A stretch of 64,000 bases of DNA, taken from Brevundimonas sp. UBA4553 (GTDB lineage Bacteria > Pseudomonadota > Alphaproteobacteria > Caulobacterales > Caulobacteraceae). The stretch covers positions 335,515-399,514 of the forward strand of contig NZ_DGLD01000002.1 in the NCBI RefSeq assembly GCF_002387245.1, given 5' to 3'. Positions 23,865 through 32,532 of the stretch are shown piece by piece. Below the pieces are notes generated by a model that was not told the origin of the DNA, searched no databases, and was given only the letters and a program-made list of their open reading frames with translations. A program made the position numbers and the translations under genes. How positions within the stretch are numbered: position 1 is the stretch's first letter; every line of letters starts with the position of its first letter.

Positions 23865-26018
23865 ATGTCCACCGCATATGTCCGCCACGGAAGCCTGAGC
23901 GTCGCCGCCGAACTGGACGCCTTTGTCCGCGACGAGGCCGCGCCGGGTACGGGGGTGACGCCCGACGCCTTTTGGGCCGGGCTGGAAGGGCTGCTGGATG
24001 CTTATGGACCCAAGAACCGCGCGCTGCTGGCGCGCCGCGATGATCTGCAGGCGAAGCTGGACGACTGGCACCGCGCCCATCCCGGCCAGCCGGACCCCGA
24101 GGCCTATCAGGCCTTCCTGCGCGAGATCGGCTACATCGAACCCGAACGCACGGATGTTCGTGCCGAGACGGCCAATGTCGATCCCGAGATCGCTGCGATG
24201 GCCGGGCCGCAGCTGGTCGTGCCGCTGACCAACGCCCGCTATCTGCTGAACGCCGCCAATGCGCGCTGGGGCAGTCTGTATGATGCGCTGTATGGCACGG
24301 ATGCTCTGGGCGAGGCACCCAAGGGTGGCGGTTATGACGCCGAGCGCGGAGGCAGGGTCATCGCCCGCGCCCGCGCCCTACTGGATCAGGCGGCGCCTCT
24401 GGCCGAGGGCGGTCATGCCGAGGCCGTGGAATACCGTGTTGAAGGCGGGCGGTTGATCGTCGCCCTGTCCGGCGGGCGGACCACGGGGCTGACCGATCCG
24501 GCGGTCTTTGTCGGCCATGCGGGCGAGGGGGCGGCGCCCTCGGGCGTCCTGTTGCACCACAACGGCCTGCATCTGGAGATCGTCATCGATCGTGATCACC
24601 GCATCGGGCGCTCCGATCCGGCGGGCGTGGCCGACGTCGTGGTCGAGGCGGCCCTGTCGGTCATCGCCGACGCCGAGGACAGCGTCGCGGCCGTGGACGC
24701 CGAGGACAAGCGGCTAGTCTACGCCAACTGGCTGGGTCTGATGCGCGGCGACCTGTCGGCGGGCTTCGTCAAGGACGGCCAGACGATGCAGCGACGCATG
24801 AACGGCGACCGGGCCTATACGGCGGTCGATGGTTCAGTCCTGACGTTGAAGGGGCGCAGCCTGCTGATGGTCCGTAACGTCGGCCTGCACCTGGCGACCG
24901 ACGCTGTGCTGGACGGGGAGGGGCGCGAAATTCCGGAAAGCCTGCTCGACATCGCCATGACCGGCCTGATCGGTCTGCACGACCTGAAGCGCCCGGCGGA
25001 TCAGCGCAACAGCCCGGCGGGCTCCATATATGTGGTGCGGCCCAAGATGCATGGCTCGGAGGAAGTCGCCTTCGCCGATGCGGTGTTCGGTGCGGTCGAG
25101 GCCATGGTCGGCCTGCCGCCGCTGACGCTGAAGATGGGCATCATGGACGAGGAGCGGCGCACCAGCGTCAACCTGGCCAACTGCATCGCGGCGGCCAAGG
25201 GGCGGGTGGCTTTCATCAACACCGGCTTCCTGGACCGCACCGGCGACGAGATCCATTCAGTGATGGAGGGCGGGCCGGTGGTCCGTAAGGAGGCCGTGCG
25301 CAACACGGGCTGGATCAAGGCCTATGAGGATCGCAACGTCGACATCGGCCTGAAGGCCGGGTTGTCGGGGCGCGCCCAGATCGGCAAGGGCATGTGGGCC
25401 GCGCCCGACCGCATGGGCGAGATGCTGGCGACCAAGGCGGGGCATCCGCGCGCGGGGGCCTCGACCGCCTGGGTCCCGTCGCCGACGGCGGCGACCCTGC
25501 ACGCCCTGCACTATCACGAGGTCGACGTCTGGGCGCGTCAGGCCGAGATCGCCGAACGTGCCGCCACCGGACTGACGCCGCTGCTGACCCCGCCGTTCGC
25601 GACGGAGGCGTCGGGCGCCGATGAGATTCGGCAGGAGTTGGATAACAACGCGCAGGGCATCTTGGGCTATGTCGTGCGCTGGATCGATCAGGGCGTCGGC
25701 TGCTCCAAGGTGCCGGACATCCATGACGTCGGGCTGATGGAAGACCGGGCCACGCTGCGCATCTCCAGTCAGCACCTAGCCAACTGGCTGCGCCACGGCG
25801 TGGTCACCGAGGGCGAGGCAAAGGCGGCGCTGGAGCGGATGGCGGTGGTGGTCGATCATCAGAACGCTGGGGACGCCGCCTATCGCCCGCTGGCCCCTGG
25901 CTACGATGGTCCTGCGTGGAACGCTGCTTGCGATCTGGTGTTCAAGGGACGCGAGCAGCCCAACGGCTATACCGAACACCTGCTGACCGCCTGGCGGCGC
26001 CGCGCCAAGGCCGGTTGA
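23865..26018 (+). CDS. glcB: Malate synthase G
   Basis: Malate synthase G condenses glyoxylate with acetyl-CoA to malate, in the glyoxylate or glycolate pathway. The 717-residue length matches the G isoform (723 in E. coli). VRPKMHGSEEVAFAD, LKMGIMDEERRTSVNL, and SKVPDIHDVGLMEDRATLRISSQHLANWL are hallmarks; the Asp in MEDRATLR is the catalytic base. The start at 23865 has AAGGAGAG upstream; the frame open to 23613 is shadow of the LysR gene. No isocitrate lyase is in the window. Confidence 0.96.
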   Translation: MSTAYVRHGSLSVAAELDAFVRDEAAPGTGVTPDAFWAGLEGLLDAYGPKNRALLARRDDLQAKLDDWHRAHPGQPDPEAYQAFLREIGYIEPERTDVRAETANVDPEIAAMAGPQLVVPLTNARYLLNAANARWGSLYDALYGTDALGEAPKGGGYDAERGGRVIARARALLDQAAPLAEGGHAEAVEYRVEGGRLIVALSGGRTTGLTDPAVFVGHAGEGAAPSGVLLHHNGLHLEIVIDRDHRIGRSDPAGVADVVVEAALSVIADAEDSVAAVDAEDKRLVYANWLGLMRGDLSAGFVKDGQTMQRRMNGDRAYTAVDGSVLTLKGRSLLMVRNVGLHLATDAVLDGEGREIPESLLDIAMTGLIGLHDLKRPADQRNSPAGSIYVVRPKMHGSEEVAFADAVFGAVEAMVGLPPLTLKMGIMDEERRTSVNLANCIAAAKGRVAFINTGFLDRTGDEIHSVMEGGPVVRKEAVRNTGWIKAYEDRNVDIGLKAGLSGRAQIGKGMWAAPDRMGEMLATKAGHPRAGASTAWVPSPTAATLHALHYHEVDVWARQAEIAERAATGLTPLLTPPFATEASGADEIRQELDNNAQGILGYVVRWIDQGVGCSKVPDIHDVGLMEDRATLRISSQHLANWLRHGVVTEGEAKAALERMAVVVDHQNAGDAAYRPLAPGYDGPAWNAACDLVFKGREQPNGYTEHLLTAWRRRAKAG

Positions 26019-26100
26019 TTTCCCACAGAAAATACCCGCGCTGTCCCAAAATGAAGCGAAAGCTTGTCAAACCTTAACGGCGCTCGTAGAACCGCGGTCG

Positions 26101-26115
26101 TTAACGTTTCATTAA
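26101..26115 (+). promoter_or_regulatory. Perfect CtrA box upstream of the pilus operon
   Basis: TTAA-CGTTTCA-TTAA matches the full CtrA consensus TTAA-N7-TTAA with no mismatch, in otherwise GC-rich DNA, 138-152 bp upstream of the first pilus gene. A further TTAA half-site lies about 20 bp upstream. It is the best such site found in the window. Confidence 0.75.
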
Positions 26116-26156
26116 CGCTTGCGGGCCGGGGCTGAGGTCTTGCCCGCTGCGGGCAT

Positions 26157-26185
26157 GTGCCAAAATGGGATGGCACGTCTCTTGG
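26157..26185 (+). promoter_or_regulatory. Dyad and near-sigma-54 element in the pilus operon leader
   Basis: GTGCCA (26157-26162) and TGGCAC (26171-26176) form an inverted repeat with 8-base spacer. TGGCAC-GTCTC-TTGG (26171-26185) matches the -24/-12 layout except that the critical -12 GC reads GG, so it is probably not an active sigma-54 promoter. A regulator binding the dyad is an alternative. Confidence 0.3.
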
Positions 26186-26252
26186 AACGCTGACAACGAA
26201 ACCCCCTCCTGATGGCGGGGGAGCGACCGTTAGCGGTTCGGGGAGGCTTCTT

Positions 26253-26858
26253 GTGGGTTGGCTGGGTAATGCCTTTGGCAGTGATGTCTTGCGTGTCGGC
26301 CTTGTCGGTCTGACGTTGGCGGCGGCTGCCGGCGCGTCGCCTGCTGCGGCTCATACGTCGTTGCCGGGCAACGTAAGCAATAGCTTGCGCATCAAGGTAG
26401 TCGGCGAAGTCGCGCCGAGCTGCGCGCTGAGCCAGACAGTTCATGAGGACGAGTTCGACGTGCTGGACGACGCCACGGGCGGCTCCCGCGACGCTTCGAT
26501 CTATCTGCCTTTCGCAGTCGACTGCAACGCAGCCTTCGACATGAAGCTGAGCTCTCTTAACGGGTCGCTCGATTTCAAGGGCGTCAGCGCGGCGACGGCG
26601 GCGTTCCGCCGGTCCATCGCCTATAGCGCCGAGGTTCGCCTGCCGGGCGGCGTCGGCGGCGTCATGAGCTGCGGCAGCGCGGCCATGGAGCGGCGCGGCG
26701 GATGTAAAACGGCCATCGCGACGGACGACGTGGTCCAAGGCGCGGGCTCGATCAAGGTTTCGGTAGCGCGTGACGGACAGCCGCTTCTGCGCGGCATCTA
26801 CAGCGACACCCTCACACTTACGCTTCAACCCCGATTGGGAGGGGGAGAGCGTGACTGA
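26253..26858 (+). CDS. Spore coat U (Csu-type) pilus subunit 1
   Basis: The 201-residue exported protein has a hydrophobic signal segment (about 9-33, ending SPAAAH) and a SCPU domain: VAPSCALS early, VDCNAAFD in the middle, and the C-terminal strand GIYSDTLTLTLQP usual for this pilin family. Four more cysteines may form disulfides. SCPU subunits assemble by donor-strand exchange into archaic chaperone-usher pili. The GTG at 26253 has GGGGAGG at good spacing; the frame open to 26157 is not needed. It is the first gene of the pilus operon. Confidence 0.82.
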   Translation: MGWLGNAFGSDVLRVGLVGLTLAAAAGASPAAAHTSLPGNVSNSLRIKVVGEVAPSCALSQTVHEDEFDVLDDATGGSRDASIYLPFAVDCNAAFDMKLSSLNGSLDFKGVSAATAAFRRSIAYSAEVRLPGGVGGVMSCGSAAMERRGGCKTAIATDDVVQGAGSIKVSVARDGQPLLRGIYSDTLTLTLQPRLGGGERD

Positions 26859-26951
26859 ATGACCGCATTCCTACGCGGATAGCGGCATTGCCGGGAAACC
26901 GGCGAACAAAAGCCATCGCATGACGCGGCGGCGATCACTTGGAGAGAAGAC

Positions 26952-27551
26952 ATGAAAAAGATCCTGATGGCCGCTCTGGCTCTGTCCACCCTGGCCGCTC
27001 CGGTCATGGCTCAAACCTGGCAGGGCAAGACCTACGCCGACGGCGTCGCTACCTATGACGTCAACGCCAAGGCTGCGTCGTTCTGCAAGTTCGGCACGAA
27101 CAACAACGATGCTGGCCAAGTCAACGCTGCCGGTTCGAACCGTTCGATCAGCCTGGCCGAAGGCGACCGCACCTTCAATATGGATGTCCAAAACCCCAGC
27201 GACAACACGGTTCGTGCCGCCACGATCAGCTTCGTGTTCAACCACGCTGTCTGCAACGCGCCGTTCACCGTCAAGGCCACCTCGACCAATGGCGGCATGA
27301 AGTACAGCGGCTCGTTCACGGGCTCGACCAACGATTTCTTGACGGTCATCCCTTATGCCTACAGCTTGAACTTTGGCGGTGGCGGCGACGGCCACCTGCT
27401 CGCTACGACCGGCCAGCGTACCCTGCTGGACAGCAGCACGGCGCGGGCAGGTTCGGCCACGCTTCGCTTCTCGGTTGACCCCCAAGACAAGCTCCTGCTG
27501 CAGGGCGACTACACGGACAACGTGGTAGTCACCATGACGCCCAAGGCCTAA
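26952..27551 (+). CDS. Spore coat U (Csu-type) pilus subunit 2, likely major pilin
   Basis: The 199-residue protein has a clear signal peptide (MKKILMAALALSTLAAPVMAQ) and a SCPU domain with AASFCKFG near the start, HAVCNAPFTVKATS in the middle, and the terminal strand LLLQGDYTDNVVVTMTPKA. TTGGAGAGAAGAC lies upstream of the ATG. It resembles the orphan subunit at 32846-33298 around the first cysteine more than subunit 1. A strong hairpin directly behind it could raise its level relative to chaperone and usher, so I take it as the main shaft protein; this is inference. Confidence 0.83.
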   Translation: MKKILMAALALSTLAAPVMAQTWQGKTYADGVATYDVNAKAASFCKFGTNNNDAGQVNAAGSNRSISLAEGDRTFNMDVQNPSDNTVRAATISFVFNHAVCNAPFTVKATSTNGGMKYSGSFTGSTNDFLTVIPYAYSLNFGGGGDGHLLATTGQRTLLDSSTARAGSATLRFSVDPQDKLLLQGDYTDNVVVTMTPKA

Positions 27552-27567
27552 TCATGGCCTGAATGCG

Positions 27568-27593
27568 GCCTGGCGCATGATTGTGCGCCAGGC
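27568..27593 (+). terminator. Intra-operon hairpin behind pilus subunit 2
   Basis: GCCTGGCGCA (27568-27577) and TGCGCCAGGC (27584-27593) form a perfect 10-bp stem with 6-base loop TGATTG, 16 bp behind the subunit stop. TGTCTTC follows instead of a T-run. It could be a leaky terminator or protect the 3' end of the pilin message. Confidence 0.6.
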
Positions 27594-27665
27594 TGTCTTC
27601 ACGGGGATTTAAGGCCGGTAGGGCGACCTTCGTAGGCTTACCTGCGTTTTTTTGGGGGATTTCGA

Positions 27666-28412
27666 ATGTCGCTGCGCACCTGGTTCGCGGCTGTTGGTTG
27701 TGCGAGCGCCTTGGCGGCGATCGCTGCGGCTTGGCCTGCTCTTGCTCTTCTGGTGAAGCCGATCGTCATTGAAATGACGACGGCCGGCGCCGGGGCCAAC
27801 GCCACCGTCGAGGTCGTCAACGATCGAAATACGCCCGTCACCGTCGAACTGACCGTCGAGAAGCTCAATGTGCCCGAGCGCGGCGCCGTAGAGACCGAGG
27901 CTGACGCCGGCGACGATTTCCTAATCTTCCCACCTCAGGCGATCATCGCGCCGGGCGGCCGTCAGAATTTCCGGGTCCGCTGGGTCGGAGACCCGCAGAT
28001 CGCCAAAACCAAGCTGTTCATGTTCACGACGTCTGAACTGCCTGTGGAAATCGCTGAGGGCACCACGGGCGTCCAGCTCTATTACGCCGTCCAGTCGGTC
28101 GTGGCTGTCAGCCCGCCCGGCGCCAAGGCCGAGGTGAGCATTAGCCAGGTCGAACGTTCGCAGATCGGCGAGGAGAACGGCGTTCTGGTCAGCTTTGCGA
28201 ACCAGGGGGCGAAACACGCCTTCATCTCGGGCGCCCAGATCGAGCTGCGTTCCGGCACCTGGCGCAAAATCTTGACAGACCAGGACCTGTCGGCCGCCTT
28301 TGGGCTGGGGCTGGTCCCGGCTGCCGGCTCGCGCACCATGTTCATGCCTGTCGCAGACGTCCCGGCTGATGGCGTGATCACTTGGACCTATACCCCGACT
28401 GCGCCGCGATGA
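27666..28412 (+). CDS. Csu-type periplasmic pilus chaperone (PapD-like)
   Basis: The 248-residue protein has a signal segment (about 1-30) and two Ig-like domains. VEVVNDRNTPVTVELTVEKL, DDFLIFPPQAIIAPGGRQNFRVRWVGDP and KTKLFMFTTSELPV fit the N-terminal chaperone domain of the CsuC/FimC fold; the C-terminal domain is shorter. It would bind SCPU subunits and hand them to the usher. Its stop overlaps the usher start (ATGA), and it follows the pilins after 114 bp that contain the hairpin. Confidence 0.88.
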   Translation: MSLRTWFAAVGCASALAAIAAAWPALALLVKPIVIEMTTAGAGANATVEVVNDRNTPVTVELTVEKLNVPERGAVETEADAGDDFLIFPPQAIIAPGGRQNFRVRWVGDPQIAKTKLFMFTTSELPVEIAEGTTGVQLYYAVQSVVAVSPPGAKAEVSISQVERSQIGEENGVLVSFANQGAKHAFISGAQIELRSGTWRKILTDQDLSAAFGLGLVPAAGSRTMFMPVADVPADGVITWTYTPTAPR

Positions 28413-30943
28413 GGTTGAGCCTTTCCACCGAACGCGCGGGGCGGGGGCGCCGTTTCCGCGATGTCGCCCTATGTTCCGCGACGCTGCTGGCCTTCCAGTC
28501 GCGCAGCGAAGCGGCTGCGGCTGCGGCTTATGACCAGGCGACGGATACGCCGATCGTCACTCAGGCACCGAGCCAGAAATTGAACCCGACGTCGCGGGAC
28601 GTCATTCTGGATGTGCCGCTGCGCGAGCGGGGGCCGCTGGGCCAGGTCGGCATCAAGATCACGCCCGACGATACTGTCCTGTATTCCGGCCAGGATTTCC
28701 AGAATGCGCTGTCCCGCGTCGTGACGCCGGATGTCCGCAACGCTCTGGCGGCCCAAGCGCAGGCCGATGGATGGCTGACCGAGGACGCCCTACGCTCGCT
28801 TGGCTTCGGGATTGTGTACGATCCGGCCTTGGTTGAGCTTCAACTGCAACTTCCCAACAGCGCGCGCCAGAGCCAGCGCGTCGATCTCGGGTTCAGCAAT
28901 AGCGAAGACCCGGTGGTCGGCCCCGATCTGTCGTCGGCATTTTCGGCCTATCTGTCCTATCGTGCGTCGCTGGACTATGTTCATGAAGGTCAGGATGCGG
29001 GCCTCCAGACGCCGCGCGTCGATCTTGATTTCAACGGCCGCCTGTTCCGTCGTTTCGCCTTCGAAAATCAGTTTAGCTATGACGCCTCGTTGGATGATCC
29101 CTTCATTCGTCAGGCGTCGCGCCTCACCTATGATCAGCCCGGAAAGAACCTGCGCTGGGTCGGCGGGGATTTGAGCTCCAATCCCGTGTCGTTCCAGGGG
29201 CAGGAGAGCGTCGCGGGTCTGGGCGTGCAGCGCTACTATCGCGGGTTCACCAGCGGGCGCAGCGTCAGTTCGACCTCCGCGCGCAGGTTGACGCTGGAGC
29301 GCAACGCGACGGTCGAAGTCTATATCAACGGATCGCGCGTTCGGACCCTGCAACTCGCGCCGGGCAATTATGACGTGGCCGATCTGCCGCTGACGGCCGG
29401 CGCCAACAATGTTCAACTGGTCGTCCTGGATGAACTGGGCGGACGTGAAGTCGTCAGCTTCGATTTCTTCTCGGACCTGCTGTTGTTGGCTCCTGGGGTC
29501 GACGAGTTCGATTTCAAGTTCGGGGTGCGCGCGCCCTTCGAGAACGGCAGCCGTGATTATCGCGGCGATCAGGCTATTACGTCCGGCTACTATCGGCGCG
29601 GCGTCAATGAGGTTCTGACGCTGGGCGGCAATTTCCAGATCATGCAGGATATCCAGCAGATCGGCGCTGAAGCTGTGTTCGGGACACGCATGGGTCTGTT
29701 CAGGACCGACCTGTCCATGAGCGAGACGTCGCGCGGAGGATCGGGCTACGCCGCTCGTGTCGAGTATCGCTACACCAAGATACTGCCGGAACTTTCGGGC
29801 GTGCGTCGCTTGGATGCGTCGTTCGAGACCCGCAGCCGAAATTTCGGGTCTGTGGATGTTCTCGATCCGAACAATCCTTTCGCCTACACGGCGCTGGTTC
29901 GTTACTCTCAGCCGCTGGCTGAGCGCTGGAACGCGTCCGTCGGCGCCGATTATTCCAAGGGGCGGGGCAGCGAGAAGGATCGCTATGGCGCCTCGACCTT
30001 CGTGGCCTACGATTTCTCACCCAACACTAATCTGACCTTCGGCGTTACCTACCAGAAGGGCGGCGTGGCGGATGAAACGAGCGCTCGCTTTGAAATCATC
30101 CACCGCTTCGGCGTGAGAGCCAGCGCGGCGGCGTCGTACGAAACCGCCCAGGAGCGGCTGCGCGCCAATTATACGCGTGCGCCTCAGCGCTCGCTGAACG
30201 ACTACGCCATAACTGCGGATTTGCAGCGGACGCGCGACGACCTGGCCGTTAACGGGACCATCGCCTACCTCGGCAACCGCGGCGACCTCGAACTGTCGCA
30301 TCAGACAGCCTTCGATCAGACCGAAAATGAGATCGTCGGGCAGACCACGTCCGTTCGCGCCACAGGCTCGATCGCCTTCGCCAATGGCCGCGTCGCCGTT
30401 GGGCGGCGTCTGTATGATTCCTTCGCGATCATTCGTCCGCATGAAAGCCTGGAGGGCCGGCCGGTTGAAATCCGCGCGGCCTTCACCCAGGACGCGATCG
30501 CCCGTTCCGGCATGTTTGGTCCGGCTCTGGTGCCGTTGTCTTCCTATTCCAGCCAGACCATTCCCTATGATGTGGCGGATGCACCCATCGGTTATGATTT
30601 GGGGCTGGGCCATTTCGAGTTCTATCCTTGGCTCGACTCCGGCTTCTCGCGGGTCGTGGGCTCTGACTTCAATGTCACCGTCACCGGCGAACTGTTGGGT
30701 CCTGACGGCGCTCCGTTGGCGCTCGCGTTCGGGATCGCTCGGTCGCTGGATATTCAAGGCGCGCCCGAGGTCCAGATGTTCACCAACCGCGTGGGACGCT
30801 TTGGTGCATCCGGTCTGGCACCGGGGCGTTGGCGGCTAAGCATGAACGGCGGATTGAATTTTGATATGGAAATCCGAAAGGAACAGGGCAACCTGATCCG
30901 TATCGGCGCTTTGAGACCTAATAATGAGGAGAACGCGCCATGA
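28409..30943 (+). CDS. Csu-type outer-membrane usher (PapC/FimD family)
   Basis: The 844-residue protein is the outer-membrane pore that exports and orders pilus subunits. It has an N-terminal periplasmic domain, the long beta-barrel (about 150-650) with SISGSAI-like strands and ERNATVEVYINGSRVRTLQLAPGNYDVADLPLTAGANNV, the plug-region motif, and C-terminal domains ending EIRKEQGNLIRIGAL. Length fits CsuD-type ushers. The ATG at 28409 overlaps the chaperone stop; the N-terminus looks like a signal peptide after a basic lead (FRDVALCSATLLAFQ). It overlaps the tip gene by ATGA. Confidence 0.9.
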   Translation: MRLSLSTERAGRGRRFRDVALCSATLLAFQSRSEAAAAAAYDQATDTPIVTQAPSQKLNPTSRDVILDVPLRERGPLGQVGIKITPDDTVLYSGQDFQNALSRVVTPDVRNALAAQAQADGWLTEDALRSLGFGIVYDPALVELQLQLPNSARQSQRVDLGFSNSEDPVVGPDLSSAFSAYLSYRASLDYVHEGQDAGLQTPRVDLDFNGRLFRRFAFENQFSYDASLDDPFIRQASRLTYDQPGKNLRWVGGDLSSNPVSFQGQESVAGLGVQRYYRGFTSGRSVSSTSARRLTLERNATVEVYINGSRVRTLQLAPGNYDVADLPLTAGANNVQLVVLDELGGREVVSFDFFSDLLLLAPGVDEFDFKFGVRAPFENGSRDYRGDQAITSGYYRRGVNEVLTLGGNFQIMQDIQQIGAEAVFGTRMGLFRTDLSMSETSRGGSGYAARVEYRYTKILPELSGVRRLDASFETRSRNFGSVDVLDPNNPFAYTALVRYSQPLAERWNASVGADYSKGRGSEKDRYGASTFVAYDFSPNTNLTFGVTYQKGGVADETSARFEIIHRFGVRASAAASYETAQERLRANYTRAPQRSLNDYAITADLQRTRDDLAVNGTIAYLGNRGDLELSHQTAFDQTENEIVGQTTSVRATGSIAFANGRVAVGRRLYDSFAIIRPHESLEGRPVEIRAAFTQDAIARSGMFGPALVPLSSYSSQTIPYDVADAPIGYDLGLGHFEFYPWLDSGFSRVVGSDFNVTVTGELLGPDGAPLALAFGIARSLDIQGAPEVQMFTNRVGRFGASGLAPGRWRLSMNGGLNFDMEIRKEQGNLIRIGALRPNNEENAP

Positions 30944-31830
30944 AGCCTGTGCTTTGGCTGCTTGCGGCCACCGCTGCTACCTTCGGCGTTTCTAGGCCCG
31001 CAATGGCCGAATGTGAGGTCACGTCCGTCAGCGTGACGGGCGGTCAACTTGTCGCCGACTATGATGGCCTTCAACAGTCCGACCTCCGGCTTAACGCTCC
31101 GCTGCGCATCGTCGCCAACCGGGACTGCCGACGCGAGGACGTCGCGGTGGTCATCATGGCGGATGCAGGTGGGAGCCAACCAATCGGCTCCAGCATTCTG
31201 TTGGAATCGCCCAGCGGCGTTCTGCGCGCCAATCTGAGGGCGGGACGCTCATCTCAACCTCGGCCATCCGGAGCGGAAGACAGCGACAAGGTCGGCGATG
31301 TGCAGGTCGACGGCACCGGCGGCGGGCTCGACAGCGAACTGATTCTGACGGTCCCGGCGGGGCAGGATGTTGCTCCAGGCGACTACAAGACACGCGTTCG
31401 TCTGGCGGCTTCGGAAAAACGTGGGCGTGCAGGCGACCATCTGGATATCATCGTGCGGGTGCGTCCCTTCGTCGGCCTCGCTGCAGGCAGCGGCACGACC
31501 CTGGACCTGGGTGTGCTGAACAGCGGATCTCAGGCGCAGAATGCCATTACCTTCAGGACATACGCCAACACGCCTTATCGGATCGTCCTGTCGTCGGACA
31601 ATGACTGGAAACTGGAACGCGAACGCACGTCCGGCAGCGTCGCCTATGATCCGATGCTGGGCGGCGTCGCCCTGACGGGCGGCAGTGAACGCGTGGCTCG
31701 CTATGGCTACGTCCCTGGCGGTTCGGAGGTCATTCGGTTCAATGCGAAGGTTGGCGATCTGCCTCTCGTTCCAGCCGGTCGATACTCTGACTGGGTCACG
31801 GTTCGCATCGCGGCCGATCTCGGCCGCTGA
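30940..31830 (+). CDS. Csu-type pilus tip protein (two-domain SCPU-like)
   Basis: The 296-residue protein has a signal peptide (about 1-23, ending RPAMA), an N-terminal domain beginning ECEVTSVSV with a second Cys in ANRDCRRED, and a C-terminal pilin-like domain (about 170-296) ending LVPAGRYSDWVTVRIA, the usual last strand. Two domains and last position in the operon match the tip adhesin CsuE of Acinetobacter. The N-terminal domain would bind surfaces. Binding target is unknown. The operon terminator follows within 25 bp. Confidence 0.8.
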   Translation: MKPVLWLLAATAATFGVSRPAMAECEVTSVSVTGGQLVADYDGLQQSDLRLNAPLRIVANRDCRREDVAVVIMADAGGSQPIGSSILLESPSGVLRANLRAGRSSQPRPSGAEDSDKVGDVQVDGTGGGLDSELILTVPAGQDVAPGDYKTRVRLAASEKRGRAGDHLDIIVRVRPFVGLAAGSGTTLDLGVLNSGSQAQNAITFRTYANTPYRIVLSSDNDWKLERERTSGSVAYDPMLGGVALTGGSERVARYGYVPGGSEVIRFNAKVGDLPLVPAGRYSDWVTVRIAADLGR

Positions 31831-31853
31831 GGTCAGAGGTCTGCAAACAAAAA

Positions 31854-31905
31854 CAGCCGTGGTTCAGGTATCCTGGGACCTCGCACCACGGCTGACAATT
31901 TTTGG
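31854..31905 (+). terminator. Rho-independent terminator of the pilus operon
   Basis: CAGCCGTGGT (31854-31863) and ACCACGGCTG (31885-31894) form a perfect 10-bp stem around a 21-base loop, followed by ACAATTTTTGG. It ends the five-gene pilus operon just before the insertion sequence. Confidence 0.85.
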
Positions 31906-31923
31906 TGAGTTCGGGGGAGCTAG

Positions 31924-31939
31924 GTCCAGTCGACATTCA
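31924..31939 (+). repeat. Left terminal inverted repeat of the IS5-family element
   Basis: GTCCAGTCGACATTCA pairs with the right end (GACGAATCGACATTCA when read inward), identical over the inner 10 bases. Confidence 0.75.
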
Positions 31940-31995
31940 GGGATTCCCGCCGGTCTGGATGCGTGATTCATAGGTCTCCGTTTTGGCGGAGTTGC

Positions 31996-32532
31996 ATGAT
32001 GTGCGTGAAGCGGTACGAGCTGAGCGATACGCAGTGGGAGCGGATCGCGCCGCTGTTGCCGGGCAAGGCGGGCGATCCCGGCCGCACGGTGTCCAACAAC
32101 CGGCTGTTTGTGAACGCGGTGCTGTGGGTTCTGAGGTCGGGCGCTCACTGGCCTGACCTGCCGGAGCGCTACGGCAAGTGGAAGACGGCGCATCAGCGGT
32201 TCAGCCGCTGGTCGCGGGCCGGCGTCTGGGAGCGGGTGTTCGCCGATCTGATCAAGGACCGGGACAACCAATATCTGATGCTCGATTCCACCCTGGTCCG
32301 GGCGCACCAGCAGGCGACGACGGGTCGGGGCTCCGGCCCAATAAAGGGGCCTCGATCCGGCTGTGGGGAGTTTCCGAGGTGGACTGACGACCAAGATCCA
32401 CATGGCCTGCGACAGCCTGGGGCGGTCCGTCCGCTTCCTGCTCGCCGCCGGCCAGAGCCACGACATCCTCGCCGCACCAGCCCTGATCGAAGGCATGACG
32501 CCGCAAACCCTCATGGCCGATCGCGCTTATGA
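31996..32532 (+). CDS. IS5-family transposase, OrfA (N-terminal part)
   Basis: The real part runs from the start to about 32373: MMCVKRYELSDTQWERIAPLLPG (the IS5 N-terminal domain), RWSRAGVWERVF, and LMLDSTLVRAHQQ, where Asp is the first catalytic acid. Beyond 32373 the frame continues to 32532 without homology. The active transposase needs a +1 shift into OrfB: GAG TTT CCG in this frame becomes TTC CGA at 32372, so a Phe tRNA slipping from TTT to TTC would join the parts. GGCGGAG precedes the ATG. Confidence 0.8.
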   Translation: MMCVKRYELSDTQWERIAPLLPGKAGDPGRTVSNNRLFVNAVLWVLRSGAHWPDLPERYGKWKTAHQRFSRWSRAGVWERVFADLIKDRDNQYLMLDSTLVRAHQQATTGRGSGPIKGPRSGCGEFPRWTDDQDPHGLRQPGAVRPLPARRRPEPRHPRRTSPDRRHDAANPHGRSRL

